Shown: piece after piece, positions 15,401-15,806 of the stretch
How positions within the stretch are numbered: position 1 is the stretch's first letter
Layout of the letters: the number at the start of each line of letters is the position of its first letter
Source of the DNA: Candidatus Omnitrophota bacterium
Lineage (GTDB): Bacteria; Omnitrophota; Gorgyraeia; Zapsychrales; JANLHA01
Length of the DNA: 15,806 nt
NCBI GenBank assembly: GCA_023247815.1
Contig: JAHFFS010000007.1
Span: forward strand, 1 to 15,806
Reading direction: 5' to 3'
The notes under the pieces: generated by a model
Told to the model about the DNA's origin: nothing
What the model saw: the letters and a program-made list of their open reading frames with translations, nothing else
Database searches by the model: none
Made by a program: the position numbers and the translations under genes

Positions 15401-15805
15401 TCGTGCGGAAATATCGGATTTTTCTGGATTGATTCGCAGGCTGATTTGTATCCAGATTGGGTGAGGGAGTCGGTCGCGGAACAGATCCGGCAAATTGTCT
15501 GCCGGGGTGGTCGGTCCGCGGGCCAGCAGATGTTCGCCAGCGATAAGGATGGTCAGCTGCGTTCGATGATGGCCAAGGTGGTCAATCCTCGACGAGGCGA
15601 TCTTCCTTCGGTTTTGTGTGACAAATGGAACAGCATATTAGCAAAAGTGGGCGTTAATTATAAAATTGTCAAGGGCGTCAATGGCGTCATGATCCACGTC
15701 CGCTATCCAACCTCTGGCCCGCCGGAAGAGGCCGCGACACATCCTCACATCTGGGTCACTGAGCAAGAGGTCGACGTCTGGGAGTTTGTGGAAGGTGAGG
15801 GATTT
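2..15805 (+). CDS. Giant multidomain membrane protein, partial at both ends (5268 codons in window)
   Basis: A single + strand frame is free of stop codons through the whole window; I read it row by row in most regions and spot-checked the rest. Chance cannot give 5268 open codons, and the translation contains ordered domains: two GWNLIS/GYWV modules, M50-like protease, HAD-like, mannose-6-phosphate isomerase, ROK kinase, transglutaminase-like plus TPR, LysM, GYF_2-like, long HEAT solenoid, second M50-like protease and a class II glutamine amidotransferase. At least ten hydrophobic helices and several signal-like segments indicate an envelope protein with many parts outside the cytoplasm. Start, stop, promoter and terminator lie outside the window. 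Giant ORFs of this kind are known from Omnitrophota; that assignment is inference. Its overall role is unknown. LysM and the HEAT/TPR scaffolds suggest a cell-surface or cell-wall structure, and the sugar-phosphate-type domains suggest a carbohydrate link. Alternative: neighbouring genes kept in frame by read-through in an assembly. The intact domains across every joint argue against that. Confidence 0.95.
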   Translation, partial: MLTAHRTSKTSVSKPQFADLRLEGFSDGKPLFKRIDKVQDFMHDLLQALLPDAQAPPLKPITGIRISNHQVLLVIDLSFAQSIPQSLAKDFLRCIEIAVPRESFHTTVSQIIRAKVLNGPVLALTIPEVKIIRFTRVAGTPRDGAFLRMWSRSSRRFSSWAIRLLARLGLIFTLGQTVRALDFPPGPPPHEETQNLILKKGWNLISVGVLDTETTVAQFKTKAGVVGKVWIWDAVNPRMIAVVDETKPLVPGLGYWVYVLSAKNISLRGVEPQFTMNLNSGWNLGGAGAKDPIVVQTLIHGDSILVVWAWDGQHFVSVHSLIPGEGYWVYARQAGTVQQPAAAQHVMVWGLLIFVLLKMMLFVRNEFFPVGVDILQDFMQQPFGNIFTLVEGNNCGSAIGVSEKNMTPPLSNRQITEIFKNVNDDNGLKRGQSHAVTSTSWRPTNLWWGISLVSSIYKAIASLIRLSKVGRFLAWLWQPGRPKAEAMRTPSSSSSINTGNSYLRDIFNHLLFFVLNIAFSLMGVNARKSIPLNDKRIFEKTVSSNNTFFLAMSVILFFWFVVSLRHHLTRLFMMLGTTVVLSQGDARKANADDDPPPPPPHEATQTFNISPGWHLVSFAVADSGKTVAQFKTQVGAIGFVWSMVDGKLAHVSDESMLTPFQGLWVYVHRSAVDVVVKGDETDFEVNLIKGWNLIGGPLQPISLDDVIGKEIIDGTVWTWERDHFVAAKILQSTKAYLVHASRSGTISNRGQSPTGDSPLNGPAHLALAQLGAKEYPILNAILRTVLMVTLVTPIHELGHILWGTVPKRGQSPHKPSAGIWDVLYFGRVNGIRGSPLLGGMVANLIVVIVGWIVNFAVSHPIVHAIILLLQVSHLLAFFVERSYSLGDYNKYILERIHQGLSREHPVWISALRGTILTVLGTFTDDMAEQVNAWLRKARLLIVIIDRNIEDEETRGFIEKIEPRLRKNLIIYANDGAQKYLFKSGRIIPDVFYNDQLKFSEATKQHVIDDLKTNGLIDLGLALPYVFYTAADIAAGNDQVMKDMKGVIKISFDHPTDVKGLPKEMMYGGFGVHASEYFMERFNRNLGLFPDDSYQKIIAASLLPTTVAENDKTKLISNFVRLSPYLRDQPWGGRWINLLKCIDRGRIDFNISESWEVSTHPDNPSRIINGTLGNVPLDQIEALGLGDGFYGTAVMENYGGTVPFILKFLDGQGITSVHVHPSGEIARQLSEKDQGKAETFIIIAADKGSTFYLGLKSGVTEELLRDAVADGEDLRKYLNVVPPQPEESFTVPAGTVHCLEGGIKTLEIGHPSDLTYRLSDTSGRPLHAKALTAADFDQLRGKDLVNYLKAPWQKIEEFADGQGERFIVKGHPDFHIEALKLRGFSAEEIQKPPLTISDQTSDRFHVYTVVKGQVTLRNTRNGTREPLIVGHTLVVPAALGEYEIIADSKEETLLFKVYPEFPADRPKLNRVVAFHPGSSRFIIGIATKEQGIDATGKFNWRNRIAEKRRKFGSNLDSEVFMGEIVDLIVEEIGRLLEHRSVPVELITEIGISWPGPVNYQEGTVSGTYFGASENYPLAKKLEERFGNRIKVEIITDALAMTISEYVLPDGKLYGKKDGLGVNLASGIAAGVLTNGFVTNQAKYQTADGQLEIENGLGQIGRHVIRNSEFPYAWKYRPTQDGSVPEMSEDEVRLSQAIGGPGLARRYVKRMMGDVKLDSHSKGFITTDEHEKFHNLSLHNIDWKLQILDAEAIELVDAVLKEVTKRFNAGDQMTLRFVRDIGHELGSALAVFIKAYQDQFFSGEDLPLVLMGGVGRNFALPEPQIGRTDVFVAAVDQTLKSNGINNFQVVRSSLEEYSEISAFTPTPVAEQMVRHIINEQISSAFWGSTATILLLIALPLILLVRYLKGLGRRAILNPLLAGSLLLTGCLSSKSVRMPAPAERHFQNVGIVGKNLNLVELRNTLRRYQYSDEDINAILEAFFKLVEQADLRGFTEKDDVLKILSEYHRRLDLVGVNYENPDNIYRVLLNHLPGFKAIGIPDIFAYIDQQDSLSSNEKLDWKRLFISCAPTAMVANLLIQATAPTSIRNNLAFGVVSVEPKHACTLISLGGDQYFIVDFALGIFREIALLDHYQLSGETYTLVHPMTASSILSLRRQIDAGFFGYGYLSNGVLGNVVYPSLMINGNLQTILSAIYDNFAHMLIDVDQLQLAKQLLDYAEKQDPNDSTVLVRQGEVACRFGDLARAVEYFSRALKIAADPRALQGWAMIKYYEGSYEEALTITNMALKYDPLSPAIYNILGLIQSHLGHPEEAIGNFKIGLMIAPGNTNIQNNLAMVLVDNGKGEEGIGIYLSLAQAAPQNIERQENLARAYRKAGRFADAVKIYRQILQLDPNDAEALANVGLDAYQRGAITEGLLHILEAINLDPSLFDQLPLDIQVKMIANEQWRRELPQSLREKIEKEGWHPTVIEIPMQMTHDVSWAGIFVLIIVLATVVCCQIIFPELSVSLRAQRSAAKQSFLNKIVSSQKTLLAMTNVVVRGAKALLLALSFLVAVISSAEVTENNEKPAPTVEVSSDVKVIEYIVKPGDTLSGLAERFETSVERIIELNKDIVWAQSAKNPKLWIPIIYAEQTYKIDVGNRKLDNPVEYFRRRDANQQVEIEDEKKPVDDLKIVDRLLERFRAKPQEPRFFDSPDTSSRLGELIRRVAPLLFLFAFFGLGFYLLYLIWFGAKKSKSQIAENDDDSDQLYLEREDKSDDKYREVTGNIRELNEYSIDQPEMFKDIYGASRYFMIVFLAIKYYQDKERWETVRKLRELKLHRPMRIPGGKIDGNYSQALIVIEHYKSKYQKKDGSTADLSNLDPRYSEMIPQLKLVIEQRDLESKMDNFLKESKGLDAKYGYGYSKLASLLASRRYFEIEEDVHEVEKINAKLKKELSSNGKFGQSVQNFVKSYLDIGAVPGYQDLASMAAQLKVLLEEIAQEKIAAASTPAADSKPADQGTPTQNQNIFVLCGLAMFALVLAVYLWRKVRAAGMRISSMADVLKTACHSMFFVSILRILFGSSAMAQDTDASLNKYYFIVRSTGQPRETITLKEMKDRFKLINSEADVMFWGPGISEPISSEQIEDILVKYGLLPTDGEPNPKSPNLTGPAAVAPTPTADEQAPVQEKRTEQPGMGNAPGSSSSTGTPEQLEMSKQERKKCLATIKDNTREIEERIAAFAKLGAAGDLSAEDEARRILARIPGNHGQQWSDIITESEAELQYTFPDLTPESIFVFKAPVKWLVWAFKELRRLDKQGQSTLRAAAARYLGQIAERADDPKRDARRLIITLELDKNPYVQAMAAVSLGDYFKYQKLSHMQRDRAIKALGQIALTNPSQRARAFALAAFLAFDKTMYDPTVDDLIVTILDPKKSENFVILEIAAQIVSQYQIFTAVDPLLVRLQMPVPEGSSEEQKNQIRRFKDRVIEVLVDLAPKIKKEEFLEMVRFYARLVLSEQVGGEEIFNTTYLKLLQRLKEQGYLSDEEYSAFLASLKNDLGYETTQHFNRDAQQTLSSLADIKNQYAASITILESQYPEMTGMDVQQLAMALKHVNERLLAADRLGRLSDPAAEVVLRDALTQETDPMMVYGLSKALKEVTSKTARPYLGAEDPLIKAIAVALAKQSNPTAIIALLDLLRHINDVHAVEMIKGLLGHENLEVSNAAAEALGMMGGLKVVGAVRNLIEMSARAILAQNAEQFDLTEGDYQHRKDQLKKIIGDSALMGAIVRSEVSKVKAELYRQGKHLEIMVLENLYRDLNSGGVEEVTSATIRQLLFQQDSGAFYRVAEMIGQQKIPVRFALLVLKVFGDSDPKAQKLLAPVIENIDLLIREVWIYPADHPVITTIKAIYENPKTDWEVKIALNSCVANIGGVQAFKILVLALMDEDPRVRQDAVNYLSRFYWWETESAVEPLIKWLVVQTQNDVKSGRQFKKIEERYQTIARALWMIKGFGDGPDLVEPRLKSAIEEIHFPAGDVRLSGMCEDLLRWLAEDTGIFDDTVVKNLEILLTGRDTSRLTEAAKDLITRRIALRLVEPFLQAFKTVPTEIQMILIVKFSEIDEDMKGLNFTPEHDPLLGAIEDLLENAKTDWQVKKALLDQLAKMNSRQAVEIIKASLNDADRRVREQATALLAQSPQAGESVIELLLDRLAKISVNSDHQIGQFKAELVEIENILGALNDIKSKFGQPLQDRINTRIKRVLDDGQIEIAYLLRYVNSRLFSDVVFAPNDLIETLVFSTDGVALQAAANQISSREIPLMFYQSIKRVVMRPYFPGQAQVVSVLGQFYANPDFVLNPTNDPELSWVKEQAMTPGNLDKRAAMIRALGQSYETHQATQHLVAIIEELELQYPNWKSSPAERNAYQPLMNAALAALQNFGAVAQGYLQSRVDQRFKDDPQFHNWRLLQAIATLDQGAYEQSRKDNVHFGYQPQTIINAEERPWISYLHRQSLERRDWQSLVDTLNQRIDELKSHRISGPLFTLADQLFSRDENTRIGAAVGLAESGDPTAVLVLSDGLNDKSESVRQACLWGLFQFELSPSPDRDGYFDLRLQHCETIVKGPINDANETTYDFAVMVLGTSANSAALELYSGMLGRLSGREDLTKNERETLVLAAQQSVQLSQNMGASTELPETLVKQLGLVKFRHQHMAFLLSKYYRYGIAGSSIQDALERIGKPAVPWLLQASRSETSDGDFTAFNYRYGPLLKMINPQAYQHEYDRLCGLHPVAFRWSRLLCYVPFLGILLKCMVIIAAFVFASKQGWLGRLGGFFGSKVESFIDWVKRKPKKHVKSAVSSIPASLAPSSPSGNIPLPQPRIGTVNTAPAIDPNFGQPTAQSPPGSSSSVSSPANSPVKPRLAVVPTEPARDPTSSPMSFLFVYVLVVILAVIYYRNELLSGFFGARATQPGSGTQSPKTPTTTPSTEESNPPTGAAAKPEQAPMVLIQNNGTKQRHKITYFLLIAFDLMVIGATIAFNGTASVATVNLILFRLSMMLLMMFHELFHVWTAGAIGYKKEAGTKENRMGNLTTKQWLKFAAPLGMMGFFQKLPSVYVPNVGKKDHYLVLFGGFAESTIAAITVYHLLSIFGWPVFLATMVVWMMSLFTDILFPPAPGRYSCGNIGFFWIDSQADLYPDWVRESVAEQIRQIVCRGGRSAGQQMFASDKDGQLRSMMAKVVNPRRGDLPSVLCDKWNSILAKVGVNYKIVKGVNGVMIHVRYPTSGPPEEAATHPHIWVTEQEVDVWEFVEGEGF
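443..541 (+). other. Signal-peptide-like segment 1
   Basis: A basic n-region (RMWSRSSRR) is followed by a hydrophobic stretch (LLARLGLIFTLG) and ends in TVRA, just before a proline-rich spacer and beta module A. This resembles an export signal with a weak A-type cleavage site, placed inside the chain. It is less hydrophobic than the later examples, so cleavage is uncertain. Confidence 0.45.
551..1012 (+). other. GWNLIS/GYWV beta module, copy A
   Basis: A proline-rich entry (PPGPPPHE) leads into two half-repeats. The first has GWNLISVGV, then a W-x-W-D motif, then GLGYWVYV. The second has GWNLGGAG, then VWAWDG, then GEGYWVYA. Paired GWNLIS...GYWV motifs occur in many bacterial surface and secreted proteins and I know of no firm function. 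Copy B at 1784-2239 has the same order, spacing and PPPHE entry, so the module is duplicated. A hydrophobic helix (VMVWGLLIFVLL, about 1034-1080) follows it directly, as if anchoring the module to the membrane. Confidence 0.7.
1082..1303 (-). CDS. hicA: HicA family mRNA interferase toxin, antisense inside the giant ORF
   Basis: A 73-residue protein with the HicA/YcfA core: an N-terminal helix and strand (INILKNLGYLPVR), the motif GSHIFFRHPNGRTTVVPFH with the conserved histidine in GSH, and KGLLHKILQDI at the end. HicA is a small dsRNA-binding-fold ribonuclease that cleaves mRNA when free of its antitoxin; the histidine is the family's catalytic residue. The length is normal. The ATG overlaps the hicB stop as ATGA, so translation is coupled to hicB. 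The gene lies entirely opposite the giant + strand ORF, which reads through it without a stop. No clear terminator is visible downstream on this strand. Confidence 0.9.
   Translation of the reverse strand: MRLTPLKPVVVINILKNLGYLPVRQRGSHIFFRHPNGRTTVVPFHKGEDISKGLLHKILQDIDTDWEKFISHK
1300..1518 (-). CDS. hicB: HicB family antitoxin, antisense inside the giant ORF
   Basis: A 72-residue protein with the HicB partial RNase H-like fold: YEFPVLIEEDEDG, then ALGLPGCHSQA, then a helix with KEAIALYIEE. HicB binds and blocks HicA and usually represses its own operon. Here the C-terminus is short, with no obvious ribbon-helix-helix or HTH domain, so its DNA-binding role is unclear. The start is set by a very strong Shine-Dalgarno sequence 6 bases upstream. 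It is the first gene of the operon and overlaps hicA by 4 bases. The order is antitoxin first, the reverse of E. coli hicAB but common elsewhere. Confidence 0.9.
   Translation of the reverse strand: MSRKYEFPVLIEEDEDGVLIASALGLPGCHSQAKNLPTLLKRIKEAIALYIEETKEIPHHKFVGLQEVEVTA
1525..1534 (-). promoter_or_regulatory. Strong ribosome binding site of hicB
   Basis: On the minus strand the bases read GAGGAGGTGA, an extended match to the 16S rRNA anti-Shine-Dalgarno sequence, 6 bases before the hicB ATG. It confirms the start at 1518 and shows that hicB is a real, translated gene and not an antisense shadow. Confidence 0.85.
1547..1575 (-). promoter_or_regulatory. Near-consensus sigma-70 type promoter for hicBA
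   Basis: On the minus strand the -35 box TTGACA (1575-1570) matches consensus exactly. A spacer of exactly 17 bases leads to the -10 box TATATT (1552-1547), one base from consensus. Transcription would begin near 1540, leaving a leader of about 20 bases that contains the hicB ribosome binding site. Transcripts from here run head-on against the giant gene. Confidence 0.8.
1640..1774 (+). other. Membrane hairpin with internal signal-like cleavage motif (joint 1)
   Basis: A first hydrophobic helix (FFLAMSVILFFWFVV) is followed by a basic loop (SLRHHLTR), then a second hydrophobic helix (LFMMLGTTVVL) ending in RKANA before the acidic, proline-rich entry to module B. By the positive-inside rule the loop is cytoplasmic and both flanking blocks are outside. 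ANA fits an A-x-A signal peptidase I site. It precedes module B much as the segment at 443-541 precedes module A. Confidence 0.6.
1784..2239 (+). other. GWNLIS/GYWV beta module, copy B
   Basis: Second copy of the module at 551-1012. PPPPPPHE leads into GWHLVSFAV, then TVAQFKTQVG (TVAQFKTKAG in copy A), then GLWVYV. The second half has GWNLIGG, VWTWERDHF and a degenerate AYLVHA in place of GYWVYA. Copies A and B have clearly diverged but align end to end, so this is an old duplication and not recent conversion. It runs into a palindromic DNA repeat at 2246. Confidence 0.7.
2246..2277. repeat. Paired GGGGACAGTCCCC palindromic repeat, copy 1
   Basis: Two copies of GGGGACAGTCCCC (2247-2259 and 2264-2276), each nearly palindromic in itself, lie 4 bases apart. 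Together they can fold into one long hairpin with a single central mismatch. The giant frame reads through as NRGQSPTGDSPL. Repeats of this type resemble REP/BIME elements mobilised by REP-associated tyrosine transposases; that link is inference, as no transposase is in the window. Confidence 0.8.
2324..2690 (+). other. M50-like (site-2 protease-like) membrane metalloprotease domain 1
   Basis: A hydrophobic helix carries HELGH (codons 795-799, bases 2384-2398), the zinc-binding HExxH motif with its catalytic glutamate. A second membrane segment, GGMVANLIVVIVG (from 2513), resembles the N-containing GPxxN segment of M50 proteases. A final helix ends with SLGD (Asp codon 887), a candidate third zinc ligand in place of the usual NPxDG/LDG. 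M50 enzymes cut substrates within or next to the membrane. A palindromic repeat lies directly after HELGHIL, so the loop there is replaced by WGTVPKRGQSPH. Whether it is still active is unclear. Confidence 0.65.
2402..2442. repeat. Paired GGGGACAGTCCCC palindromic repeat, copy 2
   Basis: A second hairpin of the same family: GGGGACAGTCCCC at 2407-2419 and 2424-2436, separated by AAAA, with outer arms TTATGGGG (2402-2409) and CCCCATAA (2435-2442). It sits 4 codons after the HELGH zinc motif of the first M50-like domain and is translated as WGTVPKRGQSPH without breaking the frame. It lies only about 125 bases from copy 1. Confidence 0.8.
2735..3250 (+). other. HAD-like phosphatase domain, probably catalytically dead
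   Basis: The order of motifs follows HAD phosphatases of the Cof/phosphomannomutase-like kind. A strand corresponds to the DxDGT nucleophile loop but reads TVLGTF (from 2750), with both aspartates missing. LLIVIIDRN follows where IxxTGR is expected, then NLIIYANDGAQKYLF, then AAGNDQVM (from 3098) matching the GND motif IV, and MYGGFGVHASEYF at the end. In active HADs the first Asp is the phosphorylated nucleophile, so this copy likely cannot hydrolyse phosphate esters. The family call is from motif order only and is moderately sure. Confidence 0.5.
3383..4400 (+). other. Class I mannose-6-phosphate isomerase (ManA-like) domain
   Basis: ManA interconverts fructose-6-phosphate and mannose-6-phosphate using zinc. 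Visible features in order: QPWGGRW at the start, ESWEVSTHP, GGTVPFILKFLD, SVHVHPSGE, KAETFIIIA, VPAGTVHCL, LEIGHPSDLTYRLSD, and a C-terminal cupin-like half with HVYTVVKGQVTL. Expected zinc ligands are His1219, Glu1237 and His1296. The first ligand, usually Gln in SVQVHP, is His1217 here. The catalytic Arg of TYR is Arg1316. The length of about 340 residues is normal for the short bacterial type. Most key residues are kept, so activity is plausible. It is embedded between the HAD-like and ROK domains with no membrane helix between them, so the three probably form one soluble block. Confidence 0.85.
4406..5640 (+). other. ROK family sugar-kinase-like domain
   Basis: ROK proteins are glucokinases, other sugar kinases or repressors with an actin-like fold. 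Here EIGISWPGPVNYQEGTVSG (from 4640) matches the G-I-P-G-P-V motif, and YPLAKKLEERFGNRIKVEI then ITDALAM places the likely catalytic Asp at codon 1595. GVNLASGIAAGVLTNG matches the second glycine-rich motif, and LPLVLMGGVGRNFA the C-terminal GGG motif. The N-terminal phosphate loop, normally DxGGT, is FHPGSSRF here, so ATP binding may be weakened. The cysteine zinc motif of classical ROK proteins is absent. There is no DNA-binding domain. Length is about 410 residues, somewhat longer than usual. Confidence 0.75.
5645..5782 (+). other. Membrane hairpin ending in an internal lipobox (joint 2)
   Basis: Helix one (ATILLLIALPLILLV) is followed by the basic loop RYLKGLGRR, then helix two (ILNPLLAGSLLLTGC). 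LLTGC is a good lipobox: in free-standing proteins signal peptidase II cuts before the cysteine (codon 1927, bases 5780-5782), which becomes lipid-modified. The following residues LSSKS are a normal lipoprotein start. No Shine-Dalgarno site or clear start codon precedes it, so it is not an independent gene. It separates the sugar-enzyme block from the transglutaminase/TPR block. Confidence 0.7.
5783..6600 (+). other. Transglutaminase-like cysteine-protease-fold domain
   Basis: After a helical lead, a candidate triad appears in transglutaminase order: Cys2065 in FISCAPTAMVANLL (base 6194), His2099 in VEPKHACTLISL (6296) and Asp2115 in QYFIVDFALG (6344). The H-then-16-residues-then-D spacing, with H followed by a strand and D at the end of the next strand, is typical of the fold. 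Such domains act in peptidoglycan, peptide or protein cross-link chemistry. This domain, starting at the lipobox and passing into TPRs, has the layout of a lipoprotein that could stand alone. The family call rests on motif spacing only; the substrate is unknown. Confidence 0.5.
6608..7270 (+). other. TPR repeat region
   Basis: About six to seven tetratricopeptide repeats of 34 residues. Good examples are GDLARAVEYFSRALKIAAD, GSYEEALTITNMALKYDP, GHPEEAIGNFKIGLMIAPG and GRFADAVKIYRQILQLDPND. TPRs form helical scaffolds that bind proteins. The region follows the transglutaminase-like domain and is followed by a membrane helix, so it should lie on the same side of the membrane as that domain. Confidence 0.85.
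7427..7663 (+). other. Membrane hairpin with internal signal peptide, expanded by a repeat (joint 3)
   Basis: Helix one is WAGIFVLIIVLATVVCC (7430-7480). A long basic loop includes the palindromic element at 7507-7590. Helix two, GAKALLLALSFLVAVISSA (7607-7663), ends in an S-S-A motif directly before EVTENNEKPAP, which is a good signal peptidase I context. The LysM domain that follows must meet peptidoglycan, which places the downstream block outside the cytoplasm, as this topology predicts. Confidence 0.7.
7507..7590. repeat. 84-bp palindromic element inserted in frame (GTCATTGCGAG family)
   Basis: Perfect 11-bp terminal inverted repeats, GTCATTGCGAG (7507-7517) and CTCGCAATGAC (7580-7590), enclose a second inverted pair, GAAGCAATCTT (7534-7544) and AAGATTGTTTC (7553-7563, one mismatch that still pairs as G-U in RNA). 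The element is 84 bases, exactly 28 codons, and is read as SVSLRAQRSAAKQ...LLAMT. Palindromic elements with these ends are widespread in bacterial genomes, including the Rickettsia palindromic elements known to insert within protein genes. Membership of one family is inferred from the ends. Confidence 0.85.
7727..7870 (+). other. LysM domain
   Basis: The segment IEYIVKPGDTLSGLAERF followed by TSVERIIELN and KLWIPIIY matches LysM, a domain of about 45-50 residues that binds N-acetylglucosamine in peptidoglycan. It comes about 20 residues after a signal-peptide-like helix, as in free-standing LysM proteins, and fixes this part of the giant chain on the cell-wall side. Confidence 0.85.
7871..8104 (+). 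other. Charged juxtamembrane linker
   Basis: About 78 residues between the LysM domain and the next membrane helix, rich in charged residues (FRRRDANQQ, IEDEKKP). No domain is recognised. It probably spaces the LysM domain from the membrane. Confidence 0.4.
8105..8173 (+). other. Membrane helix after LysM block
   Basis: Hydrophobic segment VAPLLFLFAFFGLGFYLLYLIWF, flanked by RR before and KKSK after. With LysM outside, it should run out to in, placing the next region in the cytoplasm. That conflicts with the simple reading of the helix at 9005, also followed by basic residues, so the topology of 8180-9000 is unresolved. Confidence 0.7.
8180..9000 (+). other. Unrecognised charged helical region with A/P-rich end
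   Basis: About 270 residues, rich in Lys, Glu, Asp and Tyr, mostly predicted helical by eye (KMDNFLKESKGLD, VEKINAKLKKELSS). It starts acidic (ENDDDSDQ) and ends with a low-complexity linker AAASTPAADSKPADQGTPTQ before the next membrane helix. The base composition is more A-rich than its neighbours. I recognise no family. Confidence 0.5.
9005..9181 (+). other. Membrane hairpin with strong signal peptidase I motif (joint 4)
   Basis: A P/T-rich linker leads to helix one (IFVLCGLAMFALVLAVYLW), the basic loop RKVRAAGMR, then helix two (FFVSILRILFGSSAMA) ending in SSAMA before QDTDA. AMA-Q is a textbook A-x-A signal peptidase I site (cut predicted between 9181 and 9182). P/T linker, helix and basic residues look like the C-terminal membrane anchor of a surface protein, followed by the signal peptide of another. 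The ATG at 9083 has no convincing Shine-Dalgarno site, so a separate gene start is unlikely. Confidence 0.75.
9206..9370 (+). other. GYF_2-like (DUF4339-like) small domain
   Basis: KYYFIVRSTGQPRETITLKE, then ADVMFWGPGISEPISSEQI, resembles the GYF_2/DUF4339 pattern (YY...GQ..GP(I/V)T..EL...VW.PG). These short domains are thought to bind peptides in membrane and secreted bacterial proteins. The match is by motif only. It sits directly after the predicted cleavage site, the usual place for this domain to begin a mature protein. Confidence 0.45.
9385..9789 (+). other. P/A/T/S-rich linker and helical lead-in to the solenoid
   Basis: About 60 residues of proline-, alanine- and serine-rich low complexity (PNPKSPNLTGPAAVAPTPTA, GSSSSTGTPEQ), then charged helices. 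The linker is like others that precede membrane helices in this protein and probably forms a flexible spacer. No domain is recognised. Confidence 0.55.
9790..14221 (+). other. HEAT-like alpha-solenoid, about 1480 residues
   Basis: Many degenerate HEAT/PBS-lyase-type helical pairs, with the usual D-x-x-V-R-x-x-A signature: DEDPRVRQDAVNYLSRF (about 11737), LNDADRRVREQATALLAQS (about 12428), LNDKSESVRQACLWGLFQF (about 13619), and AVALAKQSNPTAIIALLDLL (about 10945). Repeats vary and are broken by non-repeat helices. No stop, membrane helix or catalytic motif is visible in this stretch. HEAT solenoids are protein-binding scaffolds. It follows a signal-like helix, so it is probably outside the cytoplasm, which is unusual for such a long HEAT array. 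Individual repeat borders need profile alignment. Confidence 0.8.
14222..14434 (+). other. Membrane segment with basic tail after the HEAT solenoid
   Basis: A long hydrophobic stretch LLCYVPFLGILLKCMVIIAAFVFA (14264-14335), possibly one long or two short helices, is followed by amphipathic and very basic sequence (DWVKRKPKKHVK). The basic tail predicts a cytoplasmic side, so the solenoid would be extracytoplasmic. Confidence 0.7.
14435..14880 (+). other. P/S/T-rich linkers flanking one membrane helix
   Basis: Two low-complexity linkers (about 14435-14680 and 14764-14880), rich in Pro, Ser, Thr, Ala and Gln, flank the helix FLFVYVLVVILAVIYY (14684-14731). They contain no recognisable domain. 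Such linkers are common spacers in surface proteins. Confidence 0.65.
14930..15400 (+). other. M50-like membrane metalloprotease domain 2
   Basis: Two hydrophobic helices (YFLLIAFDLMVIGATIAF and LFRLSMMLLMMF) lead to HELFH (codons 5018-5022, bases 15053-15067), an intact HExxH zinc motif at the end of a membrane helix as in M50 proteases. Downstream LFGGFAESTIAAITVY (from 15248) is a likely second core helix, and FTDILFPPAPG carries Asp5123 (15368), the best candidate for the third ligand. The domain is cleaner than the first copy at 2324. It ends only 12 residues before the amidotransferase cysteine. Confidence 0.65.
15404..15805 (+). other. Class II (GlmS-type) glutamine amidotransferase domain, truncated by window edge
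   Basis: CGNIGFFW (from 15404) corresponds to the CGIVG start of GlmS. RQIVCRGGRSAGQQ (RGGRSAG at 15503-15523) corresponds to the YRGYDSAG motif. GVMIHVRYPTSGPPEEAATHP (15686-15745, split here as motif blocks GVMIHVRYPTSG and EEAATHPHIW) corresponds to the HTRWATHG and NAHPH glutamine-binding segments, with the substrate arginine kept (15701). These Ntn hydrolases release ammonia from glutamine with the N-terminal Cys as nucleophile and base. Here Cys5135 is preceded by GRYS and a protease domain, so activity would require cleavage before it, as with the propeptide of PurF. The partner synthase domain, if any, is downstream. Confidence 0.75.
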
Positions 15806-15806
15806 A

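Noticed and set aside
2..15805. Alternative genetic code or stop-codon reassignment
   Set aside because: The giant frame contains no TAA, TAG or TGA at all, so there is nothing for reassignment to explain.
1..15806. tRNA, rRNA, CRISPR array, insertion sequence or intergenic terminator
   Set aside because: No cloverleaf, rRNA-like block, regularly spaced direct repeats, transposase or hairpin-plus-T tract outside the described palindromic elements was seen. There is no intergenic space on the + strand.

Overview
The window looks like the inside of one giant bacterial gene. Reading the + strand in codons that start at base 2, I find no TAA, TAG or TGA from base 2 to base 15805. That is 5268 sense codons, open at both ends, so neither the start nor the stop of the gene is present. 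The reading frame carries recognisable domains along most of its length, so it is genuine coding sequence. Residue numbers below are window codons: codon n starts at base 3n-1. The standard genetic code fits.

The likely source is Candidatus Omnitrophota (OP3) or a similar giant-ORF lineage. This is inference. It rests on the giant ORF, on the mix of M50 protease, ROK, mannose-6-phosphate isomerase, TPR and HEAT parts in one chain, and on the known record of Omnitrophota genomes carrying proteins of tens of thousands of residues. No rRNA or housekeeping marker is present to confirm it.

Layout of the giant product: an unrecognised tail of an upstream domain (2-442); signal-like helix plus GWNLIS/GYWV beta module A (443-1012); a stretch whose opposite strand carries a complete hicB-hicA toxin-antitoxin operon with a near-consensus promoter and strong ribosome binding site (1082-1575); membrane hairpin and module B (1640-2239); an M50-like membrane metalloprotease domain broken by a palindromic repeat (2324-2690); a HAD-like domain that has lost its nucleophile (2735-3250); a class I mannose-6-phosphate isomerase domain (3383-4400); a ROK sugar-kinase-like domain (4406-5640); a membrane hairpin ending in a lipobox (5645-5782); a transglutaminase-like domain with TPRs (5783-7270); a hairpin carrying an in-frame palindromic element and then a LysM domain (7427-7870); a further membrane helix and a charged helical region (8105-9000); a hairpin ending in a signal-peptidase-like site (9005-9181); a GYF_2-like domain and linker; a HEAT-like solenoid of about 1480 residues (9790-14221); membrane helices with P/S/T-rich linkers; a second M50-like domain (14930-15400); and the start of a GlmS-type class II glutamine amidotransferase domain (15404 to the edge).

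The most interesting pattern is how blocks are joined. Four times a block ends in a membrane helix, followed by a basic loop, then a second hydrophobic helix that ends in a signal-peptidase or lipoprotein motif, then the next block. The chain reads like several secreted, membrane-anchored proteins fused head to tail. It could be processed as a polyprotein, in which case the M50 domains and an amidotransferase that chemically needs a free N-terminal cysteine would make sense. Processing is a hypothesis; the joints themselves are visible. Three kinds of selfish or mobile sequence (hicBA and two palindromic repeat families) sit inside the ORF without closing it.
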